This document shows, piece by piece, positions 53,648-61,404 of a stretch of DNA of 64,000 nucleotides (positions are counted from its first letter, which is position 1; every line of letters begins with the position of its first letter). The stretch comes from Bacteroidia bacterium (GTDB taxonomy: Bacteria; Bacteroidota; Bacteroidia; CAIKAF01). The translations under genes and the position numbers were made by a program. The stretch spans positions 49,797-113,796 of the forward strand of contig JAUHWY010000008.1 in NCBI GenBank assembly GCA_030427255.1, read 5' to 3'. The notes beneath the pieces are model-generated. The model was not told where the DNA came from, did not search any database, and saw only the letters and a list, made by a program, of their open reading frames with translations.

Positions 53648-53670
53648 AAGAGCAATTGCTCTTCAAAGGT
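53641..53670. terminator. perfect 30-bp palindrome; terminator of the SDR gene or extra operator
   Basis: The first 15 bases (ACCTTTGAAGAGCAA) are the exact reverse complement of the last 15. In RNA it gives a 13-bp stem with an AATT loop, followed by TTTTT at 53671, which fits an intrinsic terminator for the SDR transcript. As DNA it overlaps the start of the tetR-type transcript and could be bound by a dimer. Both uses are possible. Confidence 0.6.
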
Positions 53671-53677
53671 TTTTATC

Positions 53678-54289
53678 ATGGCTCGTTCTAAGGAATTTAA
53701 TGAATCTGAAGTGCTGAAAAAGGCAATGCATCTTTTTTGGCATAAGGGCTTTTCCGAAACTTCTGCCCAAGACTTGGTTGAGGGCTTGGGTATTCATAGG
53801 TCTAGCCTCTATTCCACTTTCGGAGATAAATTCGAGTTATTTAAGAAAGCTCTTGGGCTTTACCGTAAAGAGTATTCCCAGCCCGCAATTCAAATGCTGG
53901 AGGAAGCCGAGAATCCCAAATCTACACTAATTAAACTATTTGATGTTATTGTTCAGGAGGCTTTGGAGGATTCTAAGGCCAAAGGGTGTTTTATGGTTAA
54001 TGTAGAAATTGAAATGGCTCCTCATTGTCCGGAGGTTTCCTCTGCCATTCAAGCCAACAGAAAGGAGTTTGAGATGGCATGGTACCATTTTATTCAACGT
54101 GGACAGAGCATGGGACAGTTTAAAAAAGATGCTTCCGCTTTGGCTATGGCTAGATTTGTCTTTGGAATCATTACAGCCCTTAGGGTTGCTTCCCGATCCA
54201 ATACCCCAAAAGAGGTTTTAGACGATACCGTGCAAATTGCCCTAAAGGCCATTTTAGAAGACAACCGGCAATCGCCACGTACCCTTTAA
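53678..54289 (+). CDS. TetR/AcrR family transcriptional regulator
   Basis: Repressor-type regulator of 203 residues. The N-terminal DNA-binding domain (about 5-50) includes KKAMHLFWHKGFSETSAQDL and LGIHRSSLYSTFGDKFELFK, the TetR helix-turn-helix of the AcrR/YcdC style. The C-terminal ligand domain has KGCFMVNVEIEMAPHCPEV. The ATG at 53678 follows the palindrome; 11 upstream codons are open but lie within it. Adjacent operators before both this gene and the SDR gene suggest it controls both. Confidence 0.92.
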   Translation: MARSKEFNESEVLKKAMHLFWHKGFSETSAQDLVEGLGIHRSSLYSTFGDKFELFKKALGLYRKEYSQPAIQMLEEAENPKSTLIKLFDVIVQEALEDSKAKGCFMVNVEIEMAPHCPEVSSAIQANRKEFEMAWYHFIQRGQSMGQFKKDASALAMARFVFGIITALRVASRSNTPKEVLDDTVQIALKAILEDNRQSPRTL

Positions 54290-54627
54290 TGGACTGCAAT
54301 CTGCGACCGTTGACGCGTTGCGTTTTAAGTTTATAACCCTTACTAAAGCGTGATGGCTTTAAGGCAAGGACAAATCAATAGGCCTACTTACGCTTTAGTA
54401 AGGATTCAAGAAACTGATGTTGCGGTTTGGGCAGGCCGGTGTTTATTATTTGTAAATGAAGCCCCCTAATGCTGCGGTCAGAGCAGGTATGTTGCCAGAA
54501 CAGCACCGCATCAACGGTCTCAATCCTTACTTAATTTTTGGTGCATTGGTCTGTTGGTAGCCGCAGTTCAAGCCGGAAAACAAAATGGCGGTACGCTCAT
54601 TACAGCTGAAGGCTCCCTTTAATCTCC
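54290..54627. other. gene-free stretch after the tetR-type gene
   Basis: About 340 bases with no supported gene on either strand. It contains the 14-bp inverted repeat and a looser GCGGT/ACCGC pair near 54475-54510, and leads into GC-rich element C. Base composition resembles coding DNA, so it may be decayed sequence. Confidence 0.4.
54338..54403. repeat. perfect 14-bp inverted repeat with 38-base centre
   Basis: CCTTACTAAAGCGT (54338-54351) is exactly complementary to ACGCTTTAGTAAGG (54390-54403). A further CAATCCTTACT near 54518-54530 echoes the right arm. The segment lies in the gene-free stretch after the tetR-type gene and may be a relic of a mobile element or a structured RNA. No open frame is associated. 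Confidence 0.6.
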
Positions 54628-54773
54628 TGCCCCCGATGGAGCGCAATAGCTGGCCACCGTCGCGGTCCGGAAGGCCGTGCAGCGAGGAGGCGACCACAGG
54701 AAGCCCCCGGAGCGCCGGCAAGCCGTGACCGGGACGGGGGACACTATGCGGGACAGCGGGATTAAGGCCCCCT
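54628..54773 (+). repeat. GC-rich dispersed element, family 1 copy C
   Basis: About 146 bp sharing with copies A and B the order CCGATGGA, TAGC, GCGAGGAGGC, CCCCGGAGC, then GGGACAGCGGGATTAAGGC. It is more diverged than A and B are from each other. It lies upstream of the aldo/keto reductase promoter. Confidence 0.65.
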
Positions 54774-54822
54774 AAAAAAAACCTTTTAACGTTTCAAAAC
54801 AGCTTCCTTCTTGCGCAAAACC

Positions 54823-54830
54823 TATTTTTG
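54823..54830 (+). promoter_or_regulatory. -7 promoter element of the aldo/keto reductase gene
   Basis: TATTTTTG, a perfect TAnnTTTG match, 12 bases before the ATG at 54843. It also overlaps the upstream alternative TTG start, favouring the ATG. Confidence 0.55.
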
Positions 54831-54842
54831 AAAGAAAATCGC

Positions 54843-55910
54843 ATGAAACAAGTTTTGTTGGGTCCATCCGGCTTGCGGGTGTCTGAGCTTTGTCTTGGAG
54901 CTATGACTTTTGGCACCGAATGGGGCTTTGGCGTGGATTATGCCGGCTCTAAGTCCTTGTTGCACTGTTTTGTGGATGCCGGCGGGAATTTTGTAGATAC
55001 CGCCAACCGCTACACCGAAGGCATAAGCGAAGCTTATTTGGGCCGCATGTTGAAGCAATCCGGCCTGCGCAAGGATTTGGTGCTGGCTTCCAAATTTAGC
55101 CTCAAAACCTCTCAATGGTCGCCCAATACCGCCGGAAACCACAAAAAGAATATGGTGCAATCGGTCGATGAGAGCCTCAAACGCCTCCAAACCGATTACT
55201 TGGACATTCTTTACCTCCATGCTTGGGATTTTACCATAAGTCCTGAGGAACTGATGTATAATTTGGAGCAATTGGTAAGGTCGGGTAAGGTGCTCCATAC
55301 GGCCCTTTCCGATGTGCCGGCTTGGGTGTTTTCGGCCTGCATGACCTTGGCTTCCGAACGCCATTACAGTCGGCCTGTGGCCTTGCAGGGCGAATACAGC
55401 CTCCTAAACCGCGATATGGAACGCGATATGATTCCGGCGGCCTGCCATTTTCAGGTGCCTGTATTGGCTTGGGGAGTCTTGGCCGGTGGCGCATTCAGCG
55501 GCAAATACCTCCGCGGAGAATCGGGTAGGGTGCCGGAGCATAGCCTGCGCCGCAGCGAAAAGGCCGAGCGTTTGGCTCGCTTGCTCGATAAGCAATCCAA
55601 GGCCCTAGGTGTTCCGGCGGTGGCTTTGGCTTTGCGTTGGGCCATGGATGGTCCCGGAAAGGTGATTCCTATAGTGGGTGCCCGAAATCCCGAACAACTT
55701 AAAGAGTCCATGCAGGCTTGCCAAATCGAAGGCCTGGATAAGGCGTTTCTTCAGGAATTGCAGGACGCCTCCGCAATAAGCTATGGTTTTCCGCACGATT
55801 TTTTGCTGGGCGACCAAGTGCGGCAATTGCAGCTGGGCGAAAGGCCCGAGGAACTCTTACCTTTGCCTCAAGCTTACCGCAACATGAAAGACAAACCATG
55901 GCAAGGATAA
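54843..55910 (+). CDS. aldo/keto reductase
   Basis: NADPH-dependent TIM-barrel oxidoreductase of 355 residues. N-terminal LGPSGLRVSELCLGAMTFGT, then catalytic Asp/Tyr in FVDTANRYTEGISEAYLGRM and Lys in LVLASKFSLKT; His in DILYLHAWD. The C-terminal VIPIVGARNPEQLKESMQAC is the cofactor site of this subgroup. Ends 13 bases into the thioesterase gene. Substrate unknown. Confidence 0.94.
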   Translation: MKQVLLGPSGLRVSELCLGAMTFGTEWGFGVDYAGSKSLLHCFVDAGGNFVDTANRYTEGISEAYLGRMLKQSGLRKDLVLASKFSLKTSQWSPNTAGNHKKNMVQSVDESLKRLQTDYLDILYLHAWDFTISPEELMYNLEQLVRSGKVLHTALSDVPAWVFSACMTLASERHYSRPVALQGEYSLLNRDMERDMIPAACHFQVPVLAWGVLAGGAFSGKYLRGESGRVPEHSLRRSEKAERLARLLDKQSKALGVPAVALALRWAMDGPGKVIPIVGARNPEQLKESMQACQIEGLDKAFLQELQDASAISYGFPHDFLLGDQVRQLQLGERPEELLPLPQAYRNMKDKPWQG

Positions 55911-56323
55911 AATTGCAACCGCCCGAAAAGGTATTGTTTCGGATGGAGATGCCGGTACGCATCACCGATTTAAACTATGGGGGCCATGTAGGAAACCATT
56001 GTTTCCCGGCCTATTTGCACGAAGCCCGCTTGGCTTTTTTAAAGGCTTTGGGCTATTCGGAAATGGATGTAGAAGGCTATGGACTTATTATGGCCGACTT
56101 GGCCTTGCAGTTCCGCTCCGAACTGTTTCATGGCGAAACCTTAAGCATAGAATTGGGCATTTCTGCCTGGAACATTATGGGCTTTGAATTGTGTTACCAA
56201 CTCAAAACCAAAGCCGATGAACGCCTCGTTGCTTTGGCTACCACCCAAATGGTTTGTTTCGATTACAAGGAACGCAGTATGAAAGCCTTGCCCTCCGGTG
56301 TTCGTGAAAAACTGGAACAATGA
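55898..56323 (+). CDS. acyl-CoA thioesterase, 4HBT hotdog family
   Basis: Hotdog-fold protein of 141 residues. VRITDLNYGGHVGNHCFPAY and LHEARLAFLKALGYSEMD match the 4-hydroxybenzoyl-CoA thioesterase/YbgC motif with the catalytic aspartate in TDLNYGGH. It starts inside the aldo/keto reductase gene (13-base overlap) and its stop overlaps the next ATG. Expected to hydrolyse acyl-CoA thioesters in the cytoplasm. Confidence 0.9.
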   Translation: MARIKLQPPEKVLFRMEMPVRITDLNYGGHVGNHCFPAYLHEARLAFLKALGYSEMDVEGYGLIMADLALQFRSELFHGETLSIELGISAWNIMGFELCYQLKTKADERLVALATTQMVCFDYKERSMKALPSGVREKLEQ

Positions 56324-56658
56324 AGTTCGGCTTTTTAAACTACGCCCGGGTAAACGATAGGCCCGAGTTGCGTCAATTCATTTACCGGACCGAACAGGAA
56401 GCACGTGAAATGGAGGAATTGCTGACCCAAGCTCAGGTTCCTTTTGAATGCCTACACGATGCCAACCACAGCCGCTTTTGGTTGGTTCGGATCGATAAAA
56501 AGGATTTTGACGCAGCTTATCATTGCAATATAGAGGTCAAAAGCCGTCACAAATCCGCCTTGATTGCCGATCCGGTCTTGCGCTATTTTTTATTGGCCTT
56601 ATTTGGTATTGCCCTAGGTCTTGCGCTGGTTGGGGCCTTAGTTAAGGAACTTTCGTAA
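56320..56658 (+). CDS. small protein with C-terminal membrane helix, unknown
   Basis: Protein of 112 residues with a soluble N-terminal part (FIYRTEQEAREMEELLTQAQ; FWLVRIDKKDFDAAYHCN) and one membrane helix at about 88-108 (FLLALFGIALGLALVGALV). No family recognised. The start overlaps the thioesterase stop as ATGA, so it is the last gene of a three-gene run. Its end overlaps the convergent gene by 21 bases. Confidence 0.72.
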   Translation: MKFGFLNYARVNDRPELRQFIYRTEQEAREMEELLTQAQVPFECLHDANHSRFWLVRIDKKDFDAAYHCNIEVKSRHKSALIADPVLRYFLLALFGIALGLALVGALVKELS

Positions 56659-57264
56659 AAGCAGCCAAATGAGCAACATGCCAACTGCCGAGGCCAATAA
56701 CAGCCAAACCTTTTCCATGCCTTCCGGGTAATTCAAGGGGCGCCTAGGATCAAGTTCCCTTAGCTCTCCTTTGGCTATGGCCTGCGCCGATGCTTCGTCG
56801 GCAAAATCTTTACGGGGAATTTGCCGGTCCAGTTTGGCGATTTCTTCTTCCCAACTTAAGCGACTGGCAATAACGTACTCATCGCTTTGCCCCAAACTTG
56901 GTCGCCGCCGGCTTCTGCCGCAATAATGCGCCGTTAATTTTCCGCTTAAACTGTCTTTTTGGGCATAGACCAACCAGGTTTCGCCCGGCACAAAAGGAAC
57001 GCGGCATAAGCTGCTGCAATCGTGTCGAATGGCTAGGGTAGAGGAGGCCACCCCATGGTACAGACGTCCGCCACTGAACCAAGCCATGCAATGGGTTTGA
57101 CCGGTTTGGATGGAGTCCACCCGACCCACAAAAATCAAATCGTTCGATTTCAAAACTTCTTGCAAAGACCAATCCGGCAACACTCCGGCGCAATCGCAGG
57201 CATGCAGCTTAGGAGTGGAAACCCAACCAAGGCATGCAAGGATAAGGGCAAGAAATAGCTTCAT
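56638..57264 (-). CDS. exported protein with NTR/TIMP-like domain and C-terminal membrane anchor
   Basis: Protein of 208 residues: signal peptide to about residue 22 (ALILACLGWVSTPKLHA), then CDCAGVLPDWSLQEVLKSND and LIFVGRVDSI, the pattern of bacterial netrin/TIMP-like (NTR) domains with conserved cysteines, GETWLVYAQ and YCGRSRRR. A membrane helix lies near 185-202 (WLLLASAVGMLLIWLLL). Role unknown. Its ATG overlaps the hutH stop by 4 bases, making it the last gene of the hisS-hutH run. Confidence 0.72.
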   Translation of the reverse strand: MKLFLALILACLGWVSTPKLHACDCAGVLPDWSLQEVLKSNDLIFVGRVDSIQTGQTHCMAWFSGGRLYHGVASSTLAIRHDCSSLCRVPFVPGETWLVYAQKDSLSGKLTAHYCGRSRRRPSLGQSDEYVIASRLSWEEEIAKLDRQIPRKDFADEASAQAIAKGELRELDPRRPLNYPEGMEKVWLLLASAVGMLLIWLLLRKFLN

Positions 57265-58766
57265 AGGCTCAAATGGCTTTCCGGGTTTTGGGTCTGTACA
57301 AAATGCATGGCTTCCTCCATAAGCGGGTGCATGTATTGGTCTTCAGAAACAAAGGGAACCAAGCTTCTAAACCTTTGATGCAATTGTTCCAGAGGAGGGC
57401 TACTTTGTTTGGGCCGCCTAAAATCAAGGGCCTGTGCAGCGGTCAACAGCTCCAATCCCAAAACGGACTCGGTATGTTCCACCATATGCAGGCATTGAAG
57501 GGCAGCATTGGCGCCCATGCTCACATGGTCTTCTTGGCCCTTGCTGCTGTCGATGCTGTCTACGCTGGCCGGAGTGGCCAATTGTTTGTTGTAGCTCACC
57601 AAAGAAGCCGCACTGTATTGCACAATCATAAAACCGGAATTTAAGCCGGGTTTGGCCACTAGGAATTCAGGGAGCCCTTGTTGGCCATGAAGCAGTTTAT
57701 ACACCCTCCGTTCGCTGATATTCCCTAGTTCGGCAACGGCCAGTTTAAGCTGATCTGCCGCCAAGGCCAAGGGCTCTCCATGGAAATTTCCTGCCGATAT
57801 GATTTTGTCCTCTTTAGGAAAAATCAATGGATTGTCGGTCACTGCATTGAGTTCGGTCCACAGGCAATGCCGCACTTGATCCATTACATCAAAGCAGGCA
57901 CCATGCACCTGTGGAACACAACGAAAGGCATAGGGGTCTTGTACTTGTTTTCGCTCAAGCTGTTGCAATTCGCTACCTTTCAATAAGGAGCGGATGGAAG
58001 CTGCGCATGCCTGTTGCCCCCGATGCGGCCTCAGGTCATGTACTAAGGCATCGAAGGGGGAGCTGTGGCCCATCCAAGCTTCTATGCTGAGGGCCGCCAA
58101 CCAATTGGCCCAATTGCCGCTTTTTTCGGCACGATGCAGGGCGTGCAAACATACCGCCCCCATAAATTGAGTGCCATTGAGCAAGGCCAATCCTTCTTTG
58201 GCCTGCAGTTGTCGAGGCTTAAGGCCATGCTGAGCAAATAAGGTGTCGGGTGCAAAAAGTCCATCTTTGGTTTCCAGTTTTCCTAGCCCAATCAGGGGCA
58301 ATACCAAATGGGCCAAAGGGGCCAAATCGCCGCTGGCGCCTAGGCTTCCTTGACGGGGAACCCAGGGAATCCAATCCCTGTTGTACAATTCCAGGAGCAA
58401 TGCCAAGGTATCGGGATGGATGCCTGAATGGCCCTTGGACAGCGATAATATTTTAAGGGCGAGCATGCTGCGGCTTATTTCGCGCTGCAAAGGAGCTCCG
58501 GTACCGCAGGCATGAGATTTTACTAAGTTTTCTTGAAGAACAGACAAGGACTCCTTATCGATTTTTTCTTGGCATAAAGCGCCAAAGCCGGTGTTGATTC
58601 CGTAAAAGACAGCTTGGTCTTTACTCAGCTTCTGGTCAAGGTAGTCCCGGCAAACGCTTACTTGTTTCCAAACTTCTTGGCTAAGACTAAGTTGCGTATT
58701 TTCTTGGCTCAACGCACAGAGGCTTTGCCAATCCAGCGGTTCTGTGCCTACTTCAATGTGTGCCAT
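57261..58766 (-). CDS. hutH: histidine ammonia-lyase
   Basis: First enzyme of histidine degradation, forming urocanate and ammonia; 501 residues. The MIO cofactor is made from Ala144-Ser145-Gly146 in GSLGASGDLAPLAH. Supporting motifs are FYGINTGFGAL near residue 54 and LNAVTDNPLIFP, then GNFHGEPLALAAD. No other hut gene is in the window. The start overlaps hisS by 14 bases, an unusual coupling of a catabolic gene to a tRNA synthetase gene. Related aminomutases cannot be excluded fully, but the length and motifs fit HutH. Confidence 0.9.
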   Translation of the reverse strand: MAHIEVGTEPLDWQSLCALSQENTQLSLSQEVWKQVSVCRDYLDQKLSKDQAVFYGINTGFGALCQEKIDKESLSVLQENLVKSHACGTGAPLQREISRSMLALKILSLSKGHSGIHPDTLALLLELYNRDWIPWVPRQGSLGASGDLAPLAHLVLPLIGLGKLETKDGLFAPDTLFAQHGLKPRQLQAKEGLALLNGTQFMGAVCLHALHRAEKSGNWANWLAALSIEAWMGHSSPFDALVHDLRPHRGQQACAASIRSLLKGSELQQLERKQVQDPYAFRCVPQVHGACFDVMDQVRHCLWTELNAVTDNPLIFPKEDKIISAGNFHGEPLALAADQLKLAVAELGNISERRVYKLLHGQQGLPEFLVAKPGLNSGFMIVQYSAASLVSYNKQLATPASVDSIDSSKGQEDHVSMGANAALQCLHMVEHTESVLGLELLTAAQALDFRRPKQSSPPLEQLHQRFRSLVPFVSEDQYMHPLMEEAMHFVQTQNPESHLSL

Positions 58767-60150
58767 AATATCCTTGGTTTATCCTTTCTGCAAATTCGGC
58801 ATCGCTCAAGGTAACTTTTTCTCCGCTTTCCATGGCTTTGATTTGGATGCTCCGTTGGGCCAATTCTTCCGAACCTAAAGAGCAAACAAAGCGTGCGCCT
58901 TGGCTGTCGGCATATTTCATTTGCTTTTGAATTTTGGCTGCCTCCGGATAAAGAAGGGTGGTATGGCCTGCTTGCCTTAGTTTTTCCATCCAAGAAAGTG
59001 CTTTAAGCGCCCCGGGACGATCAAAATGCAAAAAGAAAAAGTCAGGGCCTTGCTGAATTTCCTTGGGCCACGCCTGTTGTGCCTCCAAGATATCGTAGAT
59101 GCGCTCAGCGCCAAAACTCACCCCAATTCCCGACCGGCTGTTGAGGCCAAACATTTCGGTGAGGTTGTCGTAACGGCCACCTCCGCCTAAGCTTCCCATG
59201 CCGCTCCCCGGCAGGGTGACTTCAAAAATGCAACCGGTATAATAGTCCAGCCCCCGCGCCAAACAAGGGTTAAAAACCAATTGAGCAGCTCCGGCCAAGG
59301 GGCCGGGGGCTAAACTCAACTCAAAAACCTCTCGTAAAGCGTGTATGGCTTCGCTTCCGGCTTGGGTTTGACCAATGTAGGGCGCCATGAGTTCGGGAGT
59401 GTCTCCACTTCCCAAGGCCAAAATAGGATCCAACATGCGGATTTGGTCCACCGAAAAGCCCTCTTTTTGTAATATCTCTTTAATGGTGTCCAAAGGGAGC
59501 TTATCCATTTTGTCTAAAGTCACCGTAAGGGCACGCAGCTGCTCAGGTGCTTGAATGGCCTCGGCTATACCGGCTAAAACTCCTCGGTGGTTGATTTGGA
59601 TTTGAATGTTGGGGAGGCCCAATCGTGCAAAACCTTCCGCATACATGCGGATCATTTCGGCTTCCAAAAACAAGGAGTCGCTGCCTAAAACATCTACATC
59701 GCACTGATAAAACTCCCGGTACCTTCCTTTTTGAGGACTATCGGCCCGCCAAACCGGCTGCATTTGGTAACGTTTAAAGGGGAAACTAATCTCATTTTGG
59801 TGCTGAGCCACAAAGCGAGCAAAGGGAATGGTAAGATCGTAGCGTAAAGCCTTTTCGCTCAATAAAGGCAGGTGCTTTTTAGCATCGGGGGATTGTCCCT
59901 CGGCCAAAACAGGGCTTAATTTCTTAAAAAAGTCTCCGGAATTAAGGACCTTAAAAATGAGCCGATCGCCTTCTTCGCCGTATTTACCGGTTAGGGTTTC
60001 AAGCAATTCCATAGAAGGGGTTTCAATCGCTTGGTATCCAAATTCCAAAAAGAGGGATTCCAAGGTTTGAAACAAAAAGCGTCTTCGACGCATTTGCTCC
60101 GGTCCGAAATCGCGCATCCCCTTGGGTGTATTTGCCTGAATTTTAGCCAT
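58753..60150 (-). CDS. hisS: histidine--tRNA ligase
   Basis: Class II aminoacyl-tRNA synthetase, 465 residues. N-terminal NTPKGMRDFGPEQMRRRRFL, motif 1 region YGEEGDRLIFKV, motif 2 RYREFYQCDVDVLGSDSLFL, histidine A site LARGLDYYTGCIFEV, motif 3 GIGVSFGAERIYDIL, and the anticodon-binding domain from about 370. Essential for translation. It is followed without gap by hutH and then the NTR-like gene. The upstream region carries an 11-bp tandem repeat. Confidence 0.97.
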   Translation of the reverse strand: MAKIQANTPKGMRDFGPEQMRRRRFLFQTLESLFLEFGYQAIETPSMELLETLTGKYGEEGDRLIFKVLNSGDFFKKLSPVLAEGQSPDAKKHLPLLSEKALRYDLTIPFARFVAQHQNEISFPFKRYQMQPVWRADSPQKGRYREFYQCDVDVLGSDSLFLEAEMIRMYAEGFARLGLPNIQIQINHRGVLAGIAEAIQAPEQLRALTVTLDKMDKLPLDTIKEILQKEGFSVDQIRMLDPILALGSGDTPELMAPYIGQTQAGSEAIHALREVFELSLAPGPLAGAAQLVFNPCLARGLDYYTGCIFEVTLPGSGMGSLGGGGRYDNLTEMFGLNSRSGIGVSFGAERIYDILEAQQAWPKEIQQGPDFFFLHFDRPGALKALSWMEKLRQAGHTTLLYPEAAKIQKQMKYADSQGARFVCSLGSEELAQRSIQIKAMESGEKVTLSDAEFAERINQGYYGTH

Positions 60151-60260
60151 GTATTTCTTTTGTGTCGAATTGCTTTGAGGGCGTAACGCACAACGCCTTT
60201 TAGGCTGCGAAATTACAATCCTTTGGGGAATAAGGGGGAATTTGTGGCCGGTTGCAGGGA

Positions 60261-60392
60261 CGCGGTTGTAGGGACGTAGTAGGGACGTAGTGGGGACGTA
60301 GTGGGGACGTAGTGGGGACGTAGTGGGGACGTAGTGGGGACGTAGTGGGGACGTAGTGGGGACGTAGTATACTACGTCTCTACTACAACCGA
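60261..60392 (+). repeat. 11-bp tandem repeat inside a palindromic unit
   Basis: Nine copies of GGGGACGTAGT with exact 11-base period (GACGTAGT at 60273, 60284 and so on to 60361). The array is bounded by CGGTTGTAG on the left and its complement CTACAACCG on the right, and ends in the perfect 18-bp palindrome GACGTAGTATACTACGTC (60361-60378). It looks like a hairpin repeat whose left arm has expanded. The stop codon of the pterin dehydratase gene lies in the palindrome. Confidence 0.85.
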
Positions 60393-60653
60393 AAACCCTT
60401 CCGCAAGCGCATCGATGGCCGCGGCCATTTCTATATCTTTTTGGGTGATTTTTCCACCCGCATCATGGCTGCACAAATTTACCGTTAGTTTATTGTAGCT
60501 GTTGCACCAATCGGGGTGATGTTGTTTTTGCTCGGCCATTTGAGCAATGGCCTCCATAAATGGCCAAAGACTTTTGAAATCATGGGCCTTCCATTTCTTC
60601 TGTATCCCCTGTTCGGTACTTTTCCACCCTTGGGGTATTTGGTTTGTATTCAT
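60372..60653 (-). CDS. 4a-hydroxytetrahydrobiopterin dehydratase
   Basis: Pterin-4a-carbinolamine dehydratase (PhhB/PCD) of 93 residues, which regenerates the pterin cofactor of aromatic amino acid hydroxylases or acts in pterin metabolism. Active-site motif EQKQHHPDW (His45, His46) with later CSHDAGGKIT (His63). The start lies inside the rhomboid gene: the two share 74 bases in different frames, and the first residues (WKSTEQGIQKKWKAHDF) align with the family N-terminus, so the overlap looks real. The stop is within the palindromic repeat. Confidence 0.9.
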   Translation of the reverse strand: MNTNQIPQGWKSTEQGIQKKWKAHDFKSLWPFMEAIAQMAEQKQHHPDWCNSYNKLTVNLCSHDAGGKITQKDIEMAAAIDALAEGFSVVVET

Positions 60654-61371
60654 ACAAAATTTTGAATGGGTCCTGCGATAAAGGGATATCTTCCTCCTCC
60701 TCCGTTATTTCGGGCAAGGGTATTCCTGCTTTTTCCATGGCGCGCACCTCGCGGTATACCGAGCCGTTACCCTCCGGTTCCGGTTCCTCTTCCCAAGCAT
60801 ACGTTCTTCGCTTGGGCAAGCGGCTGCGGTGATAGACCGCCATGATTAAGCCTGCGGCAGCTCCTGCCCCATGGCTTTCAAAGCTCATGGTTGGGTCTAT
60901 GGGCAAAAGCCCCCAAACCAAAGACCCGTAAAGAAAAATGGTAAGTAGACTCAATGCCACCAGTCGATAATTCTTTCCCACTATTCCGGAAGCTACCAAA
61001 AAGGCAACATAACCATAAACGATGCCGCTGGCTCCAATATGAAAATTATCGCGGGCAACCAGCCAGGTCCAAAAGCCACCCAATAGCCAAACCGCTGCTG
61101 TGGTAGACCAAAACAAGCGCGGAAAGCTAAAGCGAAACAGCAAACCCAATACCACCAAACTGCTCAAATTGCCCCACAAATGACTCACCGAACCATGCAA
61201 TAAGGGCGTGGTTAATATGCCATACAAATGGCTTATATCTCGCGGGAAAAGTCCCAACCTTGCATATTGCGGTTCAGTTCCGGGTGCTACCAAAAAACCG
61301 GCCACCATGAGCATGGGCAAAAGCAAGGCCGGCAAAACAAGCGCTAGTAAGGATTTTTTTGTTGTTTCCAC
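60580..61371 (-). CDS. rhomboid family intramembrane serine protease
   Basis: Rhomboid protease of 263 residues with six to seven helices. Catalytic dyad Ser115 in GASGIVYG and His167 in ESHGAGAAAG; HGSVSHLWGN is the conserved loop-helix element. An acidic cytoplasmic tail of about 75 residues follows (EEEPEPEGNG; EITEEEEDIP). The last 24 codons overlap the pterin dehydratase gene. The MFS gene ends 33 bases upstream on the same strand, so an operon is likely. Confidence 0.92.
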   Translation of the reverse strand: METTKKSLLALVLPALLLPMLMVAGFLVAPGTEPQYARLGLFPRDISHLYGILTTPLLHGSVSHLWGNLSSLVVLGLLFRFSFPRLFWSTTAAVWLLGGFWTWLVARDNFHIGASGIVYGYVAFLVASGIVGKNYRLVALSLLTIFLYGSLVWGLLPIDPTMSFESHGAGAAAGLIMAVYHRSRLPKRRTYAWEEEPEPEGNGSVYREVRAMEKAGIPLPEITEEEEDIPLSQDPFKILYEYKPNTPRVEKYRTGDTEEMEGP

Positions 61372-61404
61372 GCCAAGGTATACGCAAGCAAGGCTATTTT
61401 GTTT

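Noticed and set aside
54338..54403. Integron attC site
   Set aside because: Arms are perfect and lack the attC core sites and bulges, and there is no integrase in the window.
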